Assembly (NCBI GenBank): GCA_963702575.1
Contig: CAVPCU010000006.1
Span: 530,447-594,446 of the forward strand
Direction of reading: 5' to 3'
Length of the DNA stretch: 64,000 bases
DNA from: VRUE01 sp963702575
GTDB taxonomy: Bacteria; Actinomycetota; Thermoleophilia; Solirubrobacterales; 70-9
The translations under genes and the position numbers were made by a program. Of this stretch, positions 35,576 through 44,036 are shown in pieces. The notes under the pieces are model-generated. The model saw only the letters and a list, made by a program, of their open reading frames with translations, did no database searches and was not told where the DNA came from. Numbering within the stretch: the stretch's first letter is position 1; every line of letters starts with the position of its first letter.

Positions 35576-36858
35576 GCGCCGCCCCGGTCCGCGCCGGCAT
35601 CGTCGTCACCGGGACCGAGGTGCTGACCGGCCGGATCGCCGACCGCAACGGCCCCTGGGTCTCCGAACGGCTGGCCGAGCTCGGGGTCGAGGTGGCCCAC
35701 ATCCTGATCGTCGCCGACCGGCCCGACGACCTCGGGTCGGCGCTGCGCTTCCTCGCCGCGGAGGGGATGGACCTGATCGTCACCTCCGGCGGCCTCGGCC
35801 CGACCGCCGACGACCTGACGGCCGAGGTCGTCGCCCGCTTCGCCGGCCGCGAGCTGGTCCTCGACCAGGGGATGGAGGAGAAGATCGCGGCGATCCTGCG
35901 CGGCTTCGCCCGCCGCTTCCGCTTCGACGAGGAGGCGGTGCGCGCCGCCAACCGCAAGCAGGCGATGGTCCCGGAGGGCTCGATCCCGCTCGACCCGGTC
36001 GGCACCGCGCCGGGGTTGGTCGTGCCGGCCGGCGAGCGCGTCGTGATCGTCCTGCCGGGGCCGCCGCGCGAGCTGCGGCCGATGTGGCCGGCGGCGCTCG
36101 AGACCCCGCCGGTGCGGGAGGCCCTCGCCCGGGCGACGCCGCTGCTTGCCTACACCGTGCGGATGTTCGGCATCCCCGAGTCGGAGATCGCCAAGAGCCT
36201 GCGCGAGATCGAGTCCGGCGGCGTCGATCTGGCCGCGGTCGAGATCACCACCTGCCTGCGCCGCGGCGAGATCGAGATCGACGTCCGCTACCGGGCCGAG
36301 CAGGAGCCGGTCGCCGAGGCGGTCCGGGCGGGGCTCGCCGAGCGCCACCGTCGCTACCTCTACAGCCTCGACGGCGAGACGATCGACGCCCAGGTTGCGC
36401 GGCTGCTGCAGGGCCGCCGCCTGGCTCTCGCCGAGTCGTGCTCCGGCGGCCTGCTGGCGGCGCGGATCACCGATCTGCCGGGCGCATCGGATTACTTCGC
36501 CGGCGGCGTCGTCGCCTACTCGAACGAGGCCAAGGCGGCGCTGCTCGGCGTCGAGGAGGCGCTGATCGAGGCCCACGGCGCGGTCTCGCCCGAGGTCGCG
36601 GCGGCGATGTCGACGGGTGCGCTGGAGCGCTTCGGCGCCGACGTGGCGGTCGCGGTCACCGGCATCGCCGGGCCCGGCGGCGGCAGCGAGGAGAAGCCGG
36701 TGGGCTACGTCTGCTTCGACGCCCGCCTCGCCGACGGCGCCACGATCGCCCGCGACCCGGTCATCCCCGGCGGCCGCGACGACATCCGCGAGCGCTCCGC
36801 CCTGGTCGGGATGCACCTCCTGCGCAGCCTGCTCGGCGGCAACGACTCGCCTCTGTAG
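35566..36858 (+). CDS. cinA: CinA: COG1058 domain plus NMN deamidase
   Basis: 430 residues from a GTG. The N-terminal MoaB-like domain (VTGTEVLTGRIADRNG, VTSGGLGPTADDLT) joins the C-terminal nicotinamide mononucleotide deamidase domain (LAESCSGGLLAARITDLPGAS, TGIAGPGGGSEEKPVG). It recycles NMN in NAD metabolism; the gene sits before recA in many bacteria. It may be co-transcribed with recA or read through to it. Confidence 0.92.
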   Translation: MQLSAAPVRAGIVVTGTEVLTGRIADRNGPWVSERLAELGVEVAHILIVADRPDDLGSALRFLAAEGMDLIVTSGGLGPTADDLTAEVVARFAGRELVLDQGMEEKIAAILRGFARRFRFDEEAVRAANRKQAMVPEGSIPLDPVGTAPGLVVPAGERVVIVLPGPPRELRPMWPAALETPPVREALARATPLLAYTVRMFGIPESEIAKSLREIESGGVDLAAVEITTCLRRGEIEIDVRYRAEQEPVAEAVRAGLAERHRRYLYSLDGETIDAQVARLLQGRRLALAESCSGGLLAARITDLPGASDYFAGGVVAYSNEAKAALLGVEEALIEAHGAVSPEVAAAMSTGALERFGADVAVAVTGIAGPGGGSEEKPVGYVCFDARLADGATIARDPVIPGGRDDIRERSALVGMHLLRSLLGGNDSPL

Positions 36859-36867
36859 GGAAGTCGG

Positions 36868-36919
36868 CACGCACTTTTCACGTTTGCGTGTTGTCTCGTG
36901 CGCCGCGGCCGCATAGCGT
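36868..36919 (+). promoter_or_regulatory. Predicted recA promoter with dyad
   Basis: CACGCA (36868-36873) and TGCGTG (36885-36890) form a dyad with an 11-base centre. Directly after it TTGTCT (36891-36896) and TAGCGT (36914-36919) have a 17-base spacer, a plausible promoter. No standard GAAC-N4-GTTC LexA box was found. Prediction by eye. Confidence 0.35.
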
Positions 36920-36970
36920 CCGGCCGAGATTCTACGGTTGCCAACCCCAGTAGCTACGAGGTGAGATGAG

Positions 36971-38059
36971 ATGGCAGACAGGAAAGCGGCTTTGAAGGAC
37001 GCCTCGGCCAAGGACGCCAAGGCGAAGGACGCGGCGCTCGCGGCTGCCGTCACCCAGATCGAGCGCGACTTCGGCCAGGGCGCGCTGATGCGCCTCGGCG
37101 CCGACGCCGCAATCCCGATCGAAGCGATCCCCACCGGGGCGCTGGCGCTCGACCTGGCGCTCGGCATCGGCGGCGTGCCGCGCGGGCGGATCGTCGAGAT
37201 CTTCGGCCCCGAGTCCTCGGGCAAGACGACGCTGATCTACCACGTCATCGCCGAGGCCCAGGCCCGCGGCGGGATCTGCGCCTTCATCGACACCGAGCAC
37301 TCGATCGACCCCGGCTACGCGGGCAAGATCGGCGTCGACACCGACGAGCTGCTCGTCTCCCAGCCCGACTACGGCGAGCAGGCGCTGCAGATCGCCGACC
37401 GCCTGATCGCCTCGGCGGCGGTCGACGTCGTCGCGATCGACTCGGTCGCGGCGCTGACGCCGAAAGCCGAGCTCGACGGCCAGATCGGCGACCAGACGGT
37501 CGGCCTGCAGGCGCGGTTGATGTCGCAGGCGATGCGCAAACTCGCCGGCAACCTCAACCGCACCAACACGGTCTGCCTCTTCACCAACCAGATCCGCGAA
37601 AAGGTCGGCGTCCAGTTCGGCTCGCCGGAGACGCAGCCGGGCGGTCGGGCGCTGAAGTTCTACGCCTCGCAGCGGCTCGACATCCGCCGTATCGAAACCC
37701 TCAAAGAGGGGACCGAGGCGGTCGGCAACCGGGTGCGGGTCAAAGTCGTCAAGAACAAGGTCGCTTCGCCCTTCAAACAGGCCGAGTTCGACATCGAGTA
37801 CGGGGTCGGCATCTCGCGCGAGGGCGGCCTGATCGACTTCGGGATCGAGCACGGCCTGGTGCAGAAGTCGGGTTCCTTCTTCTCCTACGGCGACACCCGG
37901 ATCGGCCAGGGGCGCAACAACGCCAAACAGTTCCTCACCGAAAACGCCGAGGTCGCCGCCGAGCTGGAAGGCAAGATCCGCGCCGCGCTCGGAATCGGTG
38001 GCGAGGGGGCGGCGCCGGTCGAGGAGCAGGGGCCGGCCGCTGAGGTCAAAGCCGCCTAG
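36971..38059 (+). CDS. recA: Recombinase RecA
   Basis: 362 residues. Walker A GPESSGKTT near residue 78, Walker B VDVVAIDSVAAL, the QIGDQTVGLQARLMSQ loop and NQIREKVGV. It forms ATP-dependent filaments on single-stranded DNA for repair and stimulates SOS repressor cleavage. The ATG has GAGGTGAG upstream. Confidence 0.97.
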   Translation: MADRKAALKDASAKDAKAKDAALAAAVTQIERDFGQGALMRLGADAAIPIEAIPTGALALDLALGIGGVPRGRIVEIFGPESSGKTTLIYHVIAEAQARGGICAFIDTEHSIDPGYAGKIGVDTDELLVSQPDYGEQALQIADRLIASAAVDVVAIDSVAALTPKAELDGQIGDQTVGLQARLMSQAMRKLAGNLNRTNTVCLFTNQIREKVGVQFGSPETQPGGRALKFYASQRLDIRRIETLKEGTEAVGNRVRVKVVKNKVASPFKQAEFDIEYGVGISREGGLIDFGIEHGLVQKSGSFFSYGDTRIGQGRNNAKQFLTENAEVAAELEGKIRAALGIGGEGAAPVEEQGPAAEVKAA

Positions 38060-38082
38060 AGCCGGATAGGATTCCGGCCGCT

Positions 38083-38337
38083 GTGGATAACGAAACGCTC
38101 TTCTTCGTGCTCGGGCCGACGCTCGCGGCCTCGGCCGTCGTCGTCAGCTTCCTCGGCCTGCGGGTCAAGGGGTTCCCGGGGCGCTTCACGCCGCTGGTCT
38201 TCCTCTGGTTCGCGATCCTCGTCGGCGGGACGACCACCTTTGCCGTCCTCCACTCCAAGGACGAGGAAGTCGTCAAGGAGCAGGGCAGGGGCCTGCCGCA
38301 GGCGACGCAGGAATCCGAAGCAGCCGAGTCGCACTAG
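38083..38337 (+). CDS. Small two-helix membrane protein
   Basis: 84 residues from GTG: two hydrophobic segments (LFFVLGPTLAASAVVVSFLG and FTPLVFLWFAILVGGTTTF) and an acidic C-terminus. Similar small proteins occur between recA and miaB in related actinobacteria as far as I recall; function unknown. Confidence 0.6.
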   Translation: MDNETLFFVLGPTLAASAVVVSFLGLRVKGFPGRFTPLVFLWFAILVGGTTTFAVLHSKDEEVVKEQGRGLPQATQESEAAESH

Positions 38338-38356
38338 CCCTTTAGAGTTGGGCGCG

Positions 38357-39673
38357 ATGCCCAGCTACCACGTCACCACGTTCGGCTGTCAGATGAACGT
38401 GCACGACTCCGAGCGGATGCAGGGGATGCTCGAGTCGCTCGGCTACGAGCGCGCCGAGAGCCGCGCCGAGGCCGACCTGATCCTCTTCAACACCTGCTCG
38501 ATCCGCGAGTCTGCCGACAACCGCTTCGTCGCCCACCTGGGCGAGGCCAAGCGGCTGAAGTCCGAAGACCCCGAGCGGATCGTCGGCGTCGGCGGCTGCT
38601 GGGCACAGTCGGTCAAGGAGGAGGTCTTCGCGCGCTTCCCCTTCGTCGACGTCGCCTTCGGCCCCGGCCAGATCCACCGCCTCGCCGAGTTCCTCAACTC
38701 CGACTCGCTCACCGCCCAGGGCTACTTCGAGTTCGAGGACTTCTCCGGCCACCTGCCGGCGCGGCGCGAGCGCGAGTTCCAGGGCTGGCTGCAGATCTCG
38801 CAGGGCTGCAACTGCAAGTGCGCGTACTGCATCGTGCCCTCGACCAGGGGGCGCGAGCAGAGCCGCGACCCGTCCGAGCTCCTCGCCGAGGCCGAGGCGC
38901 TGGCCGCCGACGGCGTGCGCGAGCTGACGCTGCTCGGACAGAACGTCAACAGCTACGGCCGCGACCTGCCCGGCGATTCGCGGATCGGGTTCTCCGAGCT
39001 GCTGGCCCGGGTCGACGCGGTCGAGGGGATCGAGCGGATCCGCTACACCAGCCCCCACCCGAAGGACATGCGCGAGGACGTGGTCCGCGCCCACGCCGAG
39101 CTGCCGGCGCTCTGCGAGCACATCCACCTGCCGCTGCAGTCGGGCTCCAGCGCGGTGCTCAAGCGGATGCGCCGCACCTACGACCGCGGCCGCTACATGG
39201 ACCGCGTCGCGCTGATCCGCGAGCACGTCCCCGACTGCGCGATCACGACCGACGTTATCGTCGGCTTCCCCGGCGAGACCGAGGCCGATTTCGAGCAGAC
39301 GCTGGCGGTGGTCGAGGAGGTCGGCTACGACGGCGCCTTCACCTTCGTCTTCTCGCCGCGGCGCGAGACCGAGGCGGCGACGATGGGCGAGCAGGTGCCG
39401 CATCCCGTCAAGGTCGAGCGGATGGGGCGGCTGGTAGAGCTGGTGCAACGGCGGGCGACCGAGCGCGCGCAGCGTTTTGTCGGGCGCGAGATGGAGGTCC
39501 TGGTCGAAGGTCCGAGCCGGACCGACCCGACGCGGCTGCGGGGACGGACGAGGCACAACAAGGCGGTCAACTTCGAGGGCGTTGCGGAGGCCGGCGAGCT
39601 CGTCGCCGTGGAGGTCGATAGGGCGACCTCGACCACCCTCGGCGGGAGCGAACGGCTATTGAGCCGCACGTAA
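38357..39673 (+). CDS. miaB: tRNA-2-methylthio-N6-dimethylallyladenosine synthase
   Basis: 438 residues. N-terminal UPF0004 domain with three cluster cysteines (FGCQMNVHDSERM, NTCSIRESAD, GGCWAQ), the radical-SAM motif CNCKCAYC (CxxxCxxC) and a C-terminal TRAM domain (MEVLVEGPSRTD). It adds a methylthio group to i6A37 of tRNA, directly after MiaA's reaction; miaA follows and overlaps. Confidence 0.95.
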   Translation: MPSYHVTTFGCQMNVHDSERMQGMLESLGYERAESRAEADLILFNTCSIRESADNRFVAHLGEAKRLKSEDPERIVGVGGCWAQSVKEEVFARFPFVDVAFGPGQIHRLAEFLNSDSLTAQGYFEFEDFSGHLPARREREFQGWLQISQGCNCKCAYCIVPSTRGREQSRDPSELLAEAEALAADGVRELTLLGQNVNSYGRDLPGDSRIGFSELLARVDAVEGIERIRYTSPHPKDMREDVVRAHAELPALCEHIHLPLQSGSSAVLKRMRRTYDRGRYMDRVALIREHVPDCAITTDVIVGFPGETEADFEQTLAVVEEVGYDGAFTFVFSPRRETEAATMGEQVPHPVKVERMGRLVELVQRRATERAQRFVGREMEVLVEGPSRTDPTRLRGRTRHNKAVNFEGVAEAGELVAVEVDRATSTTLGGSERLLSRT

Positions 39674-40395
39674 TCGCGATCTTCGGACCGACCGGCGTCG
39701 GGAAGACGGGCGTGGCGATCGCGCTTGCCGAAGAGCTGCGGGGGCGGGGCGAGGATCCGGTCGCGATCTCCTGCGACGCGCTGCAGGTCTACGAGGGGCT
39801 GAGCGTCCTCACCGGAGTTGCGACCGCCGAGCAGCAGGCGAGGCTGGAGCATCGGTTGGTTGGGTTCGTCCCCGTTACCCAGCCGTTCTCGGTTGGCGAT
39901 TACATGGGGTTGGCTCATGGGGAGATCGATCGGGCGCTGGCGGCGGGGCGGCGGCCGATCGTGGTGGGGGGGACCGGCCTCTATCTGCGGGCGGCGGTCG
40001 CCGAGCTCTCGCTGGTCAAGGCGCCCCCCGAAGCCGAGGACTCCGAGCTCTGGTCGCCCGAGACGCGGCTGCCGACGACGATCTTTGGGCTCGACATGGA
40101 CCGGGCGGCGCTCTACGAGCGGATCGACGCCCGCACCGAGGCGATCGTCGCCGGAGGCGCCGAGGAGGAGGTCCGTCGTGCCGAAGGCCTCGGCCCTTCC
40201 CGCACCGCCCGCAAGGCGCTCGGCTTCGACGAGCTGCTCTCCGGCGACCTCGAGCGGATGAAGAAGCGCTCGCGCAACTACGCCCGCCGCCAGCTCACCT
40301 GGATGCGCAAGATTCCCAACCTCGTCCAGATCGATCGTGGCGAACGCGACGACCGCAAGGTCGCGGAGGAGATCGCGAATAGGCTGCCGGCATGA
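39658..40395 (+). CDS. miaA: tRNA dimethylallyltransferase, apparent ATT start
   Basis: Transfers a dimethylallyl group to A37 of tRNA. The P-loop FGPTGVGKTGVA and the motif DALQVYEGLSVLTG are at the N-terminus, with GGTGLYLRAAV and the C-terminal RRQLTWMRK. No ATG, GTG or TTG precedes the P-loop in this frame after the last stop. ATT at 39658, with GGGAG 9 bases upstream, is the best start and overlaps miaB by 16 bases. GTG 39712 would delete the P-loop. The 245-residue product is short for the family (~300). Confidence 0.85.
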   Translation: MEPHVIAIFGPTGVGKTGVAIALAEELRGRGEDPVAISCDALQVYEGLSVLTGVATAEQQARLEHRLVGFVPVTQPFSVGDYMGLAHGEIDRALAAGRRPIVVGGTGLYLRAAVAELSLVKAPPEAEDSELWSPETRLPTTIFGLDMDRAALYERIDARTEAIVAGGAEEEVRRAEGLGPSRTARKALGFDELLSGDLERMKKRSRNYARRQLTWMRKIPNLVQIDRGERDDRKVAEEIANRLPA

Positions 40396-41231
40396 GGTTC
40401 GAGAAGTGGCAGGCGCTGGGGAACGACTACCTGATCGTCGAGGTGGGGGAGCTTCCATGGGAGCTGACGGCGGCCCGGGTGCGGCGGCTGTGCGACCCGC
40501 ACTTCGGGGTGGGATCCGACGGAATCCTGCTTATCTCACCCAGCGAGGACCCGGCGCTGGTCGCCGAGCTGCGGATCTTCAACCCGGACGGCTCGGAGGC
40601 CGAGCTCTCGGGCAACGGCGTGCGCGAGGCGGCCCTCTATCTGTGGCGGATGGGCTGGAGCGACGAGGAGACCTTCACGATCGGCACCGTCGCCGGGCCG
40701 GTCACGCCGACGATCGTCTCTGAGCGCACCTGCTCGGTCGAGATGGGGCGCGCCTCGACCGCGTCGAAGGACTTTCCCTCGGGTGACGCCGACGGGCGCG
40801 GAAAGGTGAGCGCGGGGGCGCGCGAATGGGCCTTCCAGCACGTCTCGATCGGCAATCCCCAATGCGCGATCGAGGCGCCCGGGGGGCTGGAGGATCTCGA
40901 CCTCGCCGCGATCGGGCCGGCGATCGAAGGCCACGAGTTGTTCCCCAACCGGACCAACGTCTCCTTCTTCGCGGTCGACGGCAGCCGCGTGCGGGCGCGG
41001 ATCTTCGAGCGCGGCGTGGGGGAGACGCTCTCCTCCGGCACCGGCGCCAGCGGCGCCGCGATCGCGGCCTTCCTGCGCGGCGCACCGAGCCCGATCGTCG
41101 TCGAGCTGGACGGCGGCGAACTCGAGGTCGAGATCTCCGCGGAGCTCGACGTCCGTCTCACTGGCTGGGCCGAGTCCGTGTGCTCCGGGGAGCTGTCGGC
41201 CGAGCTGCTGCGGGCGCTCGCCGACCTTTAG
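40392..41231 (+). CDS. dapF: Diaminopimelate epimerase-family protein with Ser/Ser active site
   Basis: 279 residues, full DapF length and layout: GNDYLIVEV, GVGSDGILL, NPDGSEAELSGNGVRE, IGNPQCAI and ERGVGETLSSGTGAS. Canonical DapF uses two cysteines, one before GNG and one before GTG (Cys73 and Cys217 in E. coli). Both are serine here (Ser73 and Ser215). DapF converts LL- to meso-diaminopimelate; this protein may be impaired or use another chemistry. ATGA overlap with miaA, followed by dapL, which makes LL-DAP. Confidence 0.85.
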   Translation: MRFEKWQALGNDYLIVEVGELPWELTAARVRRLCDPHFGVGSDGILLISPSEDPALVAELRIFNPDGSEAELSGNGVREAALYLWRMGWSDEETFTIGTVAGPVTPTIVSERTCSVEMGRASTASKDFPSGDADGRGKVSAGAREWAFQHVSIGNPQCAIEAPGGLEDLDLAAIGPAIEGHELFPNRTNVSFFAVDGSRVRARIFERGVGETLSSGTGASGAAIAAFLRGAPSPIVVELDGGELEVEISAELDVRLTGWAESVCSGELSAELLRALADL

Positions 41232-41242
41232 GGTTCGCGCCC

Positions 41243-42433
41243 GTGACGAACGCGACCACCAAGCCCGGGATCGGCGCGCCCTCGAGGCGGCTGGAGGCGA
41301 TGCCGCCCTACAAGTTCCAGGAGCTCGAGCGGCAGATCGCCGATAAGCGCGCCGCCGGCATCGACGTGATCAGCCTCGGGATCGGCGATCCCGACGAGCC
41401 GACCTACCCCCACATCGTCGAGGCGATGCAGGCGGCGGTGGCCGACCCTTCGACCCACCAGTACCCGAGCAACCGCGGCCGCGAGGAGTTCCGCCGGGCG
41501 TTCGCCGAGTTCTACGAGCGCCGCTTCGGCGTCGAGATCGATGCCGACGGCGAGGTGATCCCGGCGATCGGCGCCAAGGAGTGCATCTACAACCTCTGCT
41601 TCGCCTTCCTCGATCCCGGCGACGTCGCCCTCGCCTCCGATCCCGGCTACCCGGTCTACACCGGCGGGCCGGTGCTCGCCGGAGCGAGCGCCGAGCTGCT
41701 GCCGCTGAAGCCGGAGCTGGGCTTCGCCCCGGATCTCGACGCGGTGCCGGCGGCGGTCGCCGCCCGGGCTCGCCTGATGTTCCTCAACTACCCCAACAAC
41801 CCGACCGGCGCCGTCGTCCCCGAGGGCTTCTTCGAACAGGCGGTCGAGTTCGCCCGTGAGCACGAGATCCTCGTCGTCCACGACAACGCCTACTCGGAGA
41901 CGACCTACGACGGCTACGTCGCGCCGAGCTTCCTCGCCACGCCGGGCGCCAAGGAGGTCGGCGTCGAGGTCTTCTCGCTCTCCAAGGGCTACAACATGAC
42001 CGGCTGGCGCTGTGCGGCGATCCTCGGCAACGCCGAGGCGGTGCAGGCCTACTGGCGGCTGAAGACCAACGTCGACTCGGGCCTGTTCGAGGCGGTGCAG
42101 CTCGCCGGCGCCGCGGCGCTGCGCGGCCCGGACGAGCCGCTGCGCCGGATGAACGAGACCTACGCCCGCCGCCGAGACCTGGTCGTCTCGGCCCTGGGCG
42201 CGATCGGGGTCGAGGTGGACGCGCCGAAGGGGACGATCTACGTCTGGGCGCCGGTGCCCGCCGGCCACACCTCGACCAGCTTCGCCGAGCTGGTGCTCGA
42301 AGAGGCGGCGGTCGTCGTCTCGCCGGGCTCGATGTACGGGCCGAGCGGCGAGGGCTTCTTCCGCATCGCCCTCACCACCCCCGACGACCGCATCAGCGAG
42401 GCGGTCGAGCGGATGCGCGAGCATTTGGCGTAG
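41243..42433 (+). CDS. dapL: LL-diaminopimelate aminotransferase-like (class I PLP)
   Basis: 396 residues from a GTG. Evidence: GIGDPDEPTYPHIVEAM, NYPNNPTGAVV, HDNAYSETTYDGY and the PLP Lys in FSLSKGYNMTGWR. These features fit DapL/AspC-like enzymes that make LL-DAP from tetrahydrodipicolinate. Position next to dapF supports a lysine/peptidoglycan role. A generic aspartate aminotransferase is the alternative. Confidence 0.82.
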   Translation: MTNATTKPGIGAPSRRLEAMPPYKFQELERQIADKRAAGIDVISLGIGDPDEPTYPHIVEAMQAAVADPSTHQYPSNRGREEFRRAFAEFYERRFGVEIDADGEVIPAIGAKECIYNLCFAFLDPGDVALASDPGYPVYTGGPVLAGASAELLPLKPELGFAPDLDAVPAAVAARARLMFLNYPNNPTGAVVPEGFFEQAVEFAREHEILVVHDNAYSETTYDGYVAPSFLATPGAKEVGVEVFSLSKGYNMTGWRCAAILGNAEAVQAYWRLKTNVDSGLFEAVQLAGAAALRGPDEPLRRMNETYARRRDLVVSALGAIGVEVDAPKGTIYVWAPVPAGHTSTSFAELVLEEAAVVVSPGSMYGPSGEGFFRIALTTPDDRISEAVERMREHLA

Positions 42434-42438
42434 GCTAC

Positions 42439-42456
42439 TTTTCCCGAACGGGAAAA
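42439..42456. promoter_or_regulatory. HipB operator 1 (palindrome)
   Basis: TTTTCCCGAACGGGAAAA, a perfect 8+8 palindrome around AA, six bases after the dapL stop. First of three copies. Confidence 0.8.
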
Positions 42457-42487
42457 TAGAGGCCTCTCAGGGCGAGATCTGGGCGGA

Positions 42488-42505
42488 TTTTCCCGAACGG
42501 GAAAA
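42488..42505. promoter_or_regulatory. HipB operator 2 (palindrome)
   Basis: Identical to operator 1, 49 bases further on. Confidence 0.82.
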
Positions 42506-42537
42506 TAGCGTCGGTCTAGCCGCTGTATCTGCCAATA

Positions 42538-42555
42538 TTTTCCCGGACGGGAAAA
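42538..42555. promoter_or_regulatory. HipB operator 3, overlapping the hipB start codon
   Basis: TTTTCCCGGACGGGAAAA, one central base different, 50 bases after operator 2. Its last A is the A of the hipB ATG, so binding would block transcription start or translation initiation. Confidence 0.82.
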
Positions 42556-42770
42556 TGAAAATGCCGATCACAAGCGAGCAGGATCTCGGAGCCTGCATTC
42601 GCCATCGACGCAACGAGCTGGAACTGACTCAGGGCGAGCTGGCCGACGTCTCCGGCGCGACCCTACGTTTCGTCAGCGAACTGGAGCGCGGCAAGGCGAC
42701 CGCGCAGTACGACGGGATTCGGCGCGTCCTCGCCGCCCTGGGGCTAGACCTATACGCCGAGTCGAGATGA
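42555..42770 (+). CDS. hipB: HipB-like antitoxin/repressor
   Basis: 71-residue Cro/C1-type HTH protein (RRNELELTQGELADVSGATLRFVSELERGK). It should bind the three upstream palindromes and neutralise HipA. A second ATG at 42561 is an alternative start. Overlaps hipA by four bases. Confidence 0.88.
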   Translation: MKMPITSEQDLGACIRHRRNELELTQGELADVSGATLRFVSELERGKATAQYDGIRRVLAALGLDLYAESR

Positions 42771-44035
42771 GCTCCCTCGACGTCTACCTGCACGACGACC
42801 GCGCCGGCACGCTGGAGCGCCTTGACGGGGCGAGGCTTCGGTTCACCTACGATCCCGAGTGGCTCTCGGCGGCGGGGATGCCGATCTCGCTGTCGCTCCC
42901 GCTCAGGGAAGAGCCCTACGCCGATGCGGAGTGTCGGCCGTTTTTCGCCGGCCTACTGCCGGAGGGCGAGTTCCTGAAGTCGATCGCGCGTACCTTCCAC
43001 ATATCCGCGGAGAACCCATTCACCGTGTTACGAGAAATCGGCGGCGAGTGCGCGGGCGCCGTCTCACTCGTCGAGCACGGTGGTCCGCCGCCATTTTCCT
43101 CCGCTCCCGGTCCCCGCTGGCTTTCGAATCGGGAGCTGGCTTCGCTGCTCGAGGAGCTGCCTCGCCATCCGTTGCTCGCGGACACCGAAGGCGACGAGGG
43201 AATCCGCCTCTCCCTTGCCGGCACGAGAGACAAGCTGGGAGTGCTGCTGGACGATGGCCGCGTCGGCATCACGCGTGGGCATCCACCCAGTACTCACATC
43301 CTCAAGGTGCCGCCACGGGAGCTGTCAGAGCTTGTGGCGAACGAGGCCTACTGCATGGCCCTGGCCGGCGAGACGGGCCTCACGGTTGCACCTGCGACGC
43401 CCGTGCGAGCCGGCCGTCTCGAGGCCCTACTCGTCGAGCGTTACGACCGGTTTCGAGCGGGATCGCAGGTGCGGCGGCTCCATCAGGAGGATCTCTGCCA
43501 GGCGGCCGGCCGGCCGCCTGAGGCGAAGTACGAGTCTGAAGGCGGACCCGGCGTCGCCGAGTGCGGGGCGTTGATCCGCGCGCACGCGGCCGGCCCCGGC
43601 GCCGCATTGTTGAGGTTCCTCGATGCGCTGCTCTTCAACGTCCTAATCGGCAACGCCGACGCCCATTCGAAGAACTATTCGCTGCTGCTCGAGGGTCCCG
43701 GCGCGCCAAGGCTTGCGCCTCTCTACGACCTGATCTCGACGCGCGCCTATGGACACCGATTCGGTCGCAAGATGGGGATGAAGTACGGCGGGGAGTACCG
43801 CCCAGACCGAATCCGAGGCCGCCATCTGGACCGCCTGGGGGACGCTCTAGGCATCGCACATCGGCGCGTGCGGAAACACGCCGAAGACATCGCCACGATC
43901 GCAGTGCGGTCGCGCGAGGCGGCGCGGGAACGCCTGGAGGATCCATGGCGGCAGGATCCGATCATCGACTCCATCGACGAGACGGTTGAGCGGTTCGCCG
44001 AAGTGCTCGCCGGCGCCGCGGCCGAAGCGGCCTGA
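42767..44035 (+). CDS. hipA: HipA-like serine/threonine kinase toxin
   Basis: 422 residues. N-terminal couple_hipA domain (FFAGLLPEGEFLKSIAR), P-loop region RLSLAGTRDKLGVLL with the Ser that is autophosphorylated in HipA, catalytic GNADAHSKNYSL and the metal Asp in LAPLYDLIST. E. coli HipA phosphorylates glutamyl-tRNA synthetase, causing persistence; the target here is inferred only. Complete and probably active. Confidence 0.9.
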   Translation: MSSLDVYLHDDRAGTLERLDGARLRFTYDPEWLSAAGMPISLSLPLREEPYADAECRPFFAGLLPEGEFLKSIARTFHISAENPFTVLREIGGECAGAVSLVEHGGPPPFSSAPGPRWLSNRELASLLEELPRHPLLADTEGDEGIRLSLAGTRDKLGVLLDDGRVGITRGHPPSTHILKVPPRELSELVANEAYCMALAGETGLTVAPATPVRAGRLEALLVERYDRFRAGSQVRRLHQEDLCQAAGRPPEAKYESEGGPGVAECGALIRAHAAGPGAALLRFLDALLFNVLIGNADAHSKNYSLLLEGPGAPRLAPLYDLISTRAYGHRFGRKMGMKYGGEYRPDRIRGRHLDRLGDALGIAHRRVRKHAEDIATIAVRSREAARERLEDPWRQDPIIDSIDETVERFAEVLAGAAAEAA

Positions 44036-44036
44036 C

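Noticed and set aside
36859..36970. LexA/SOS box before recA
   Set aside because: No GAAC-N4-GTTC-like match; the CACGCA/TGCGTG dyad does not fit the known actinobacterial box.
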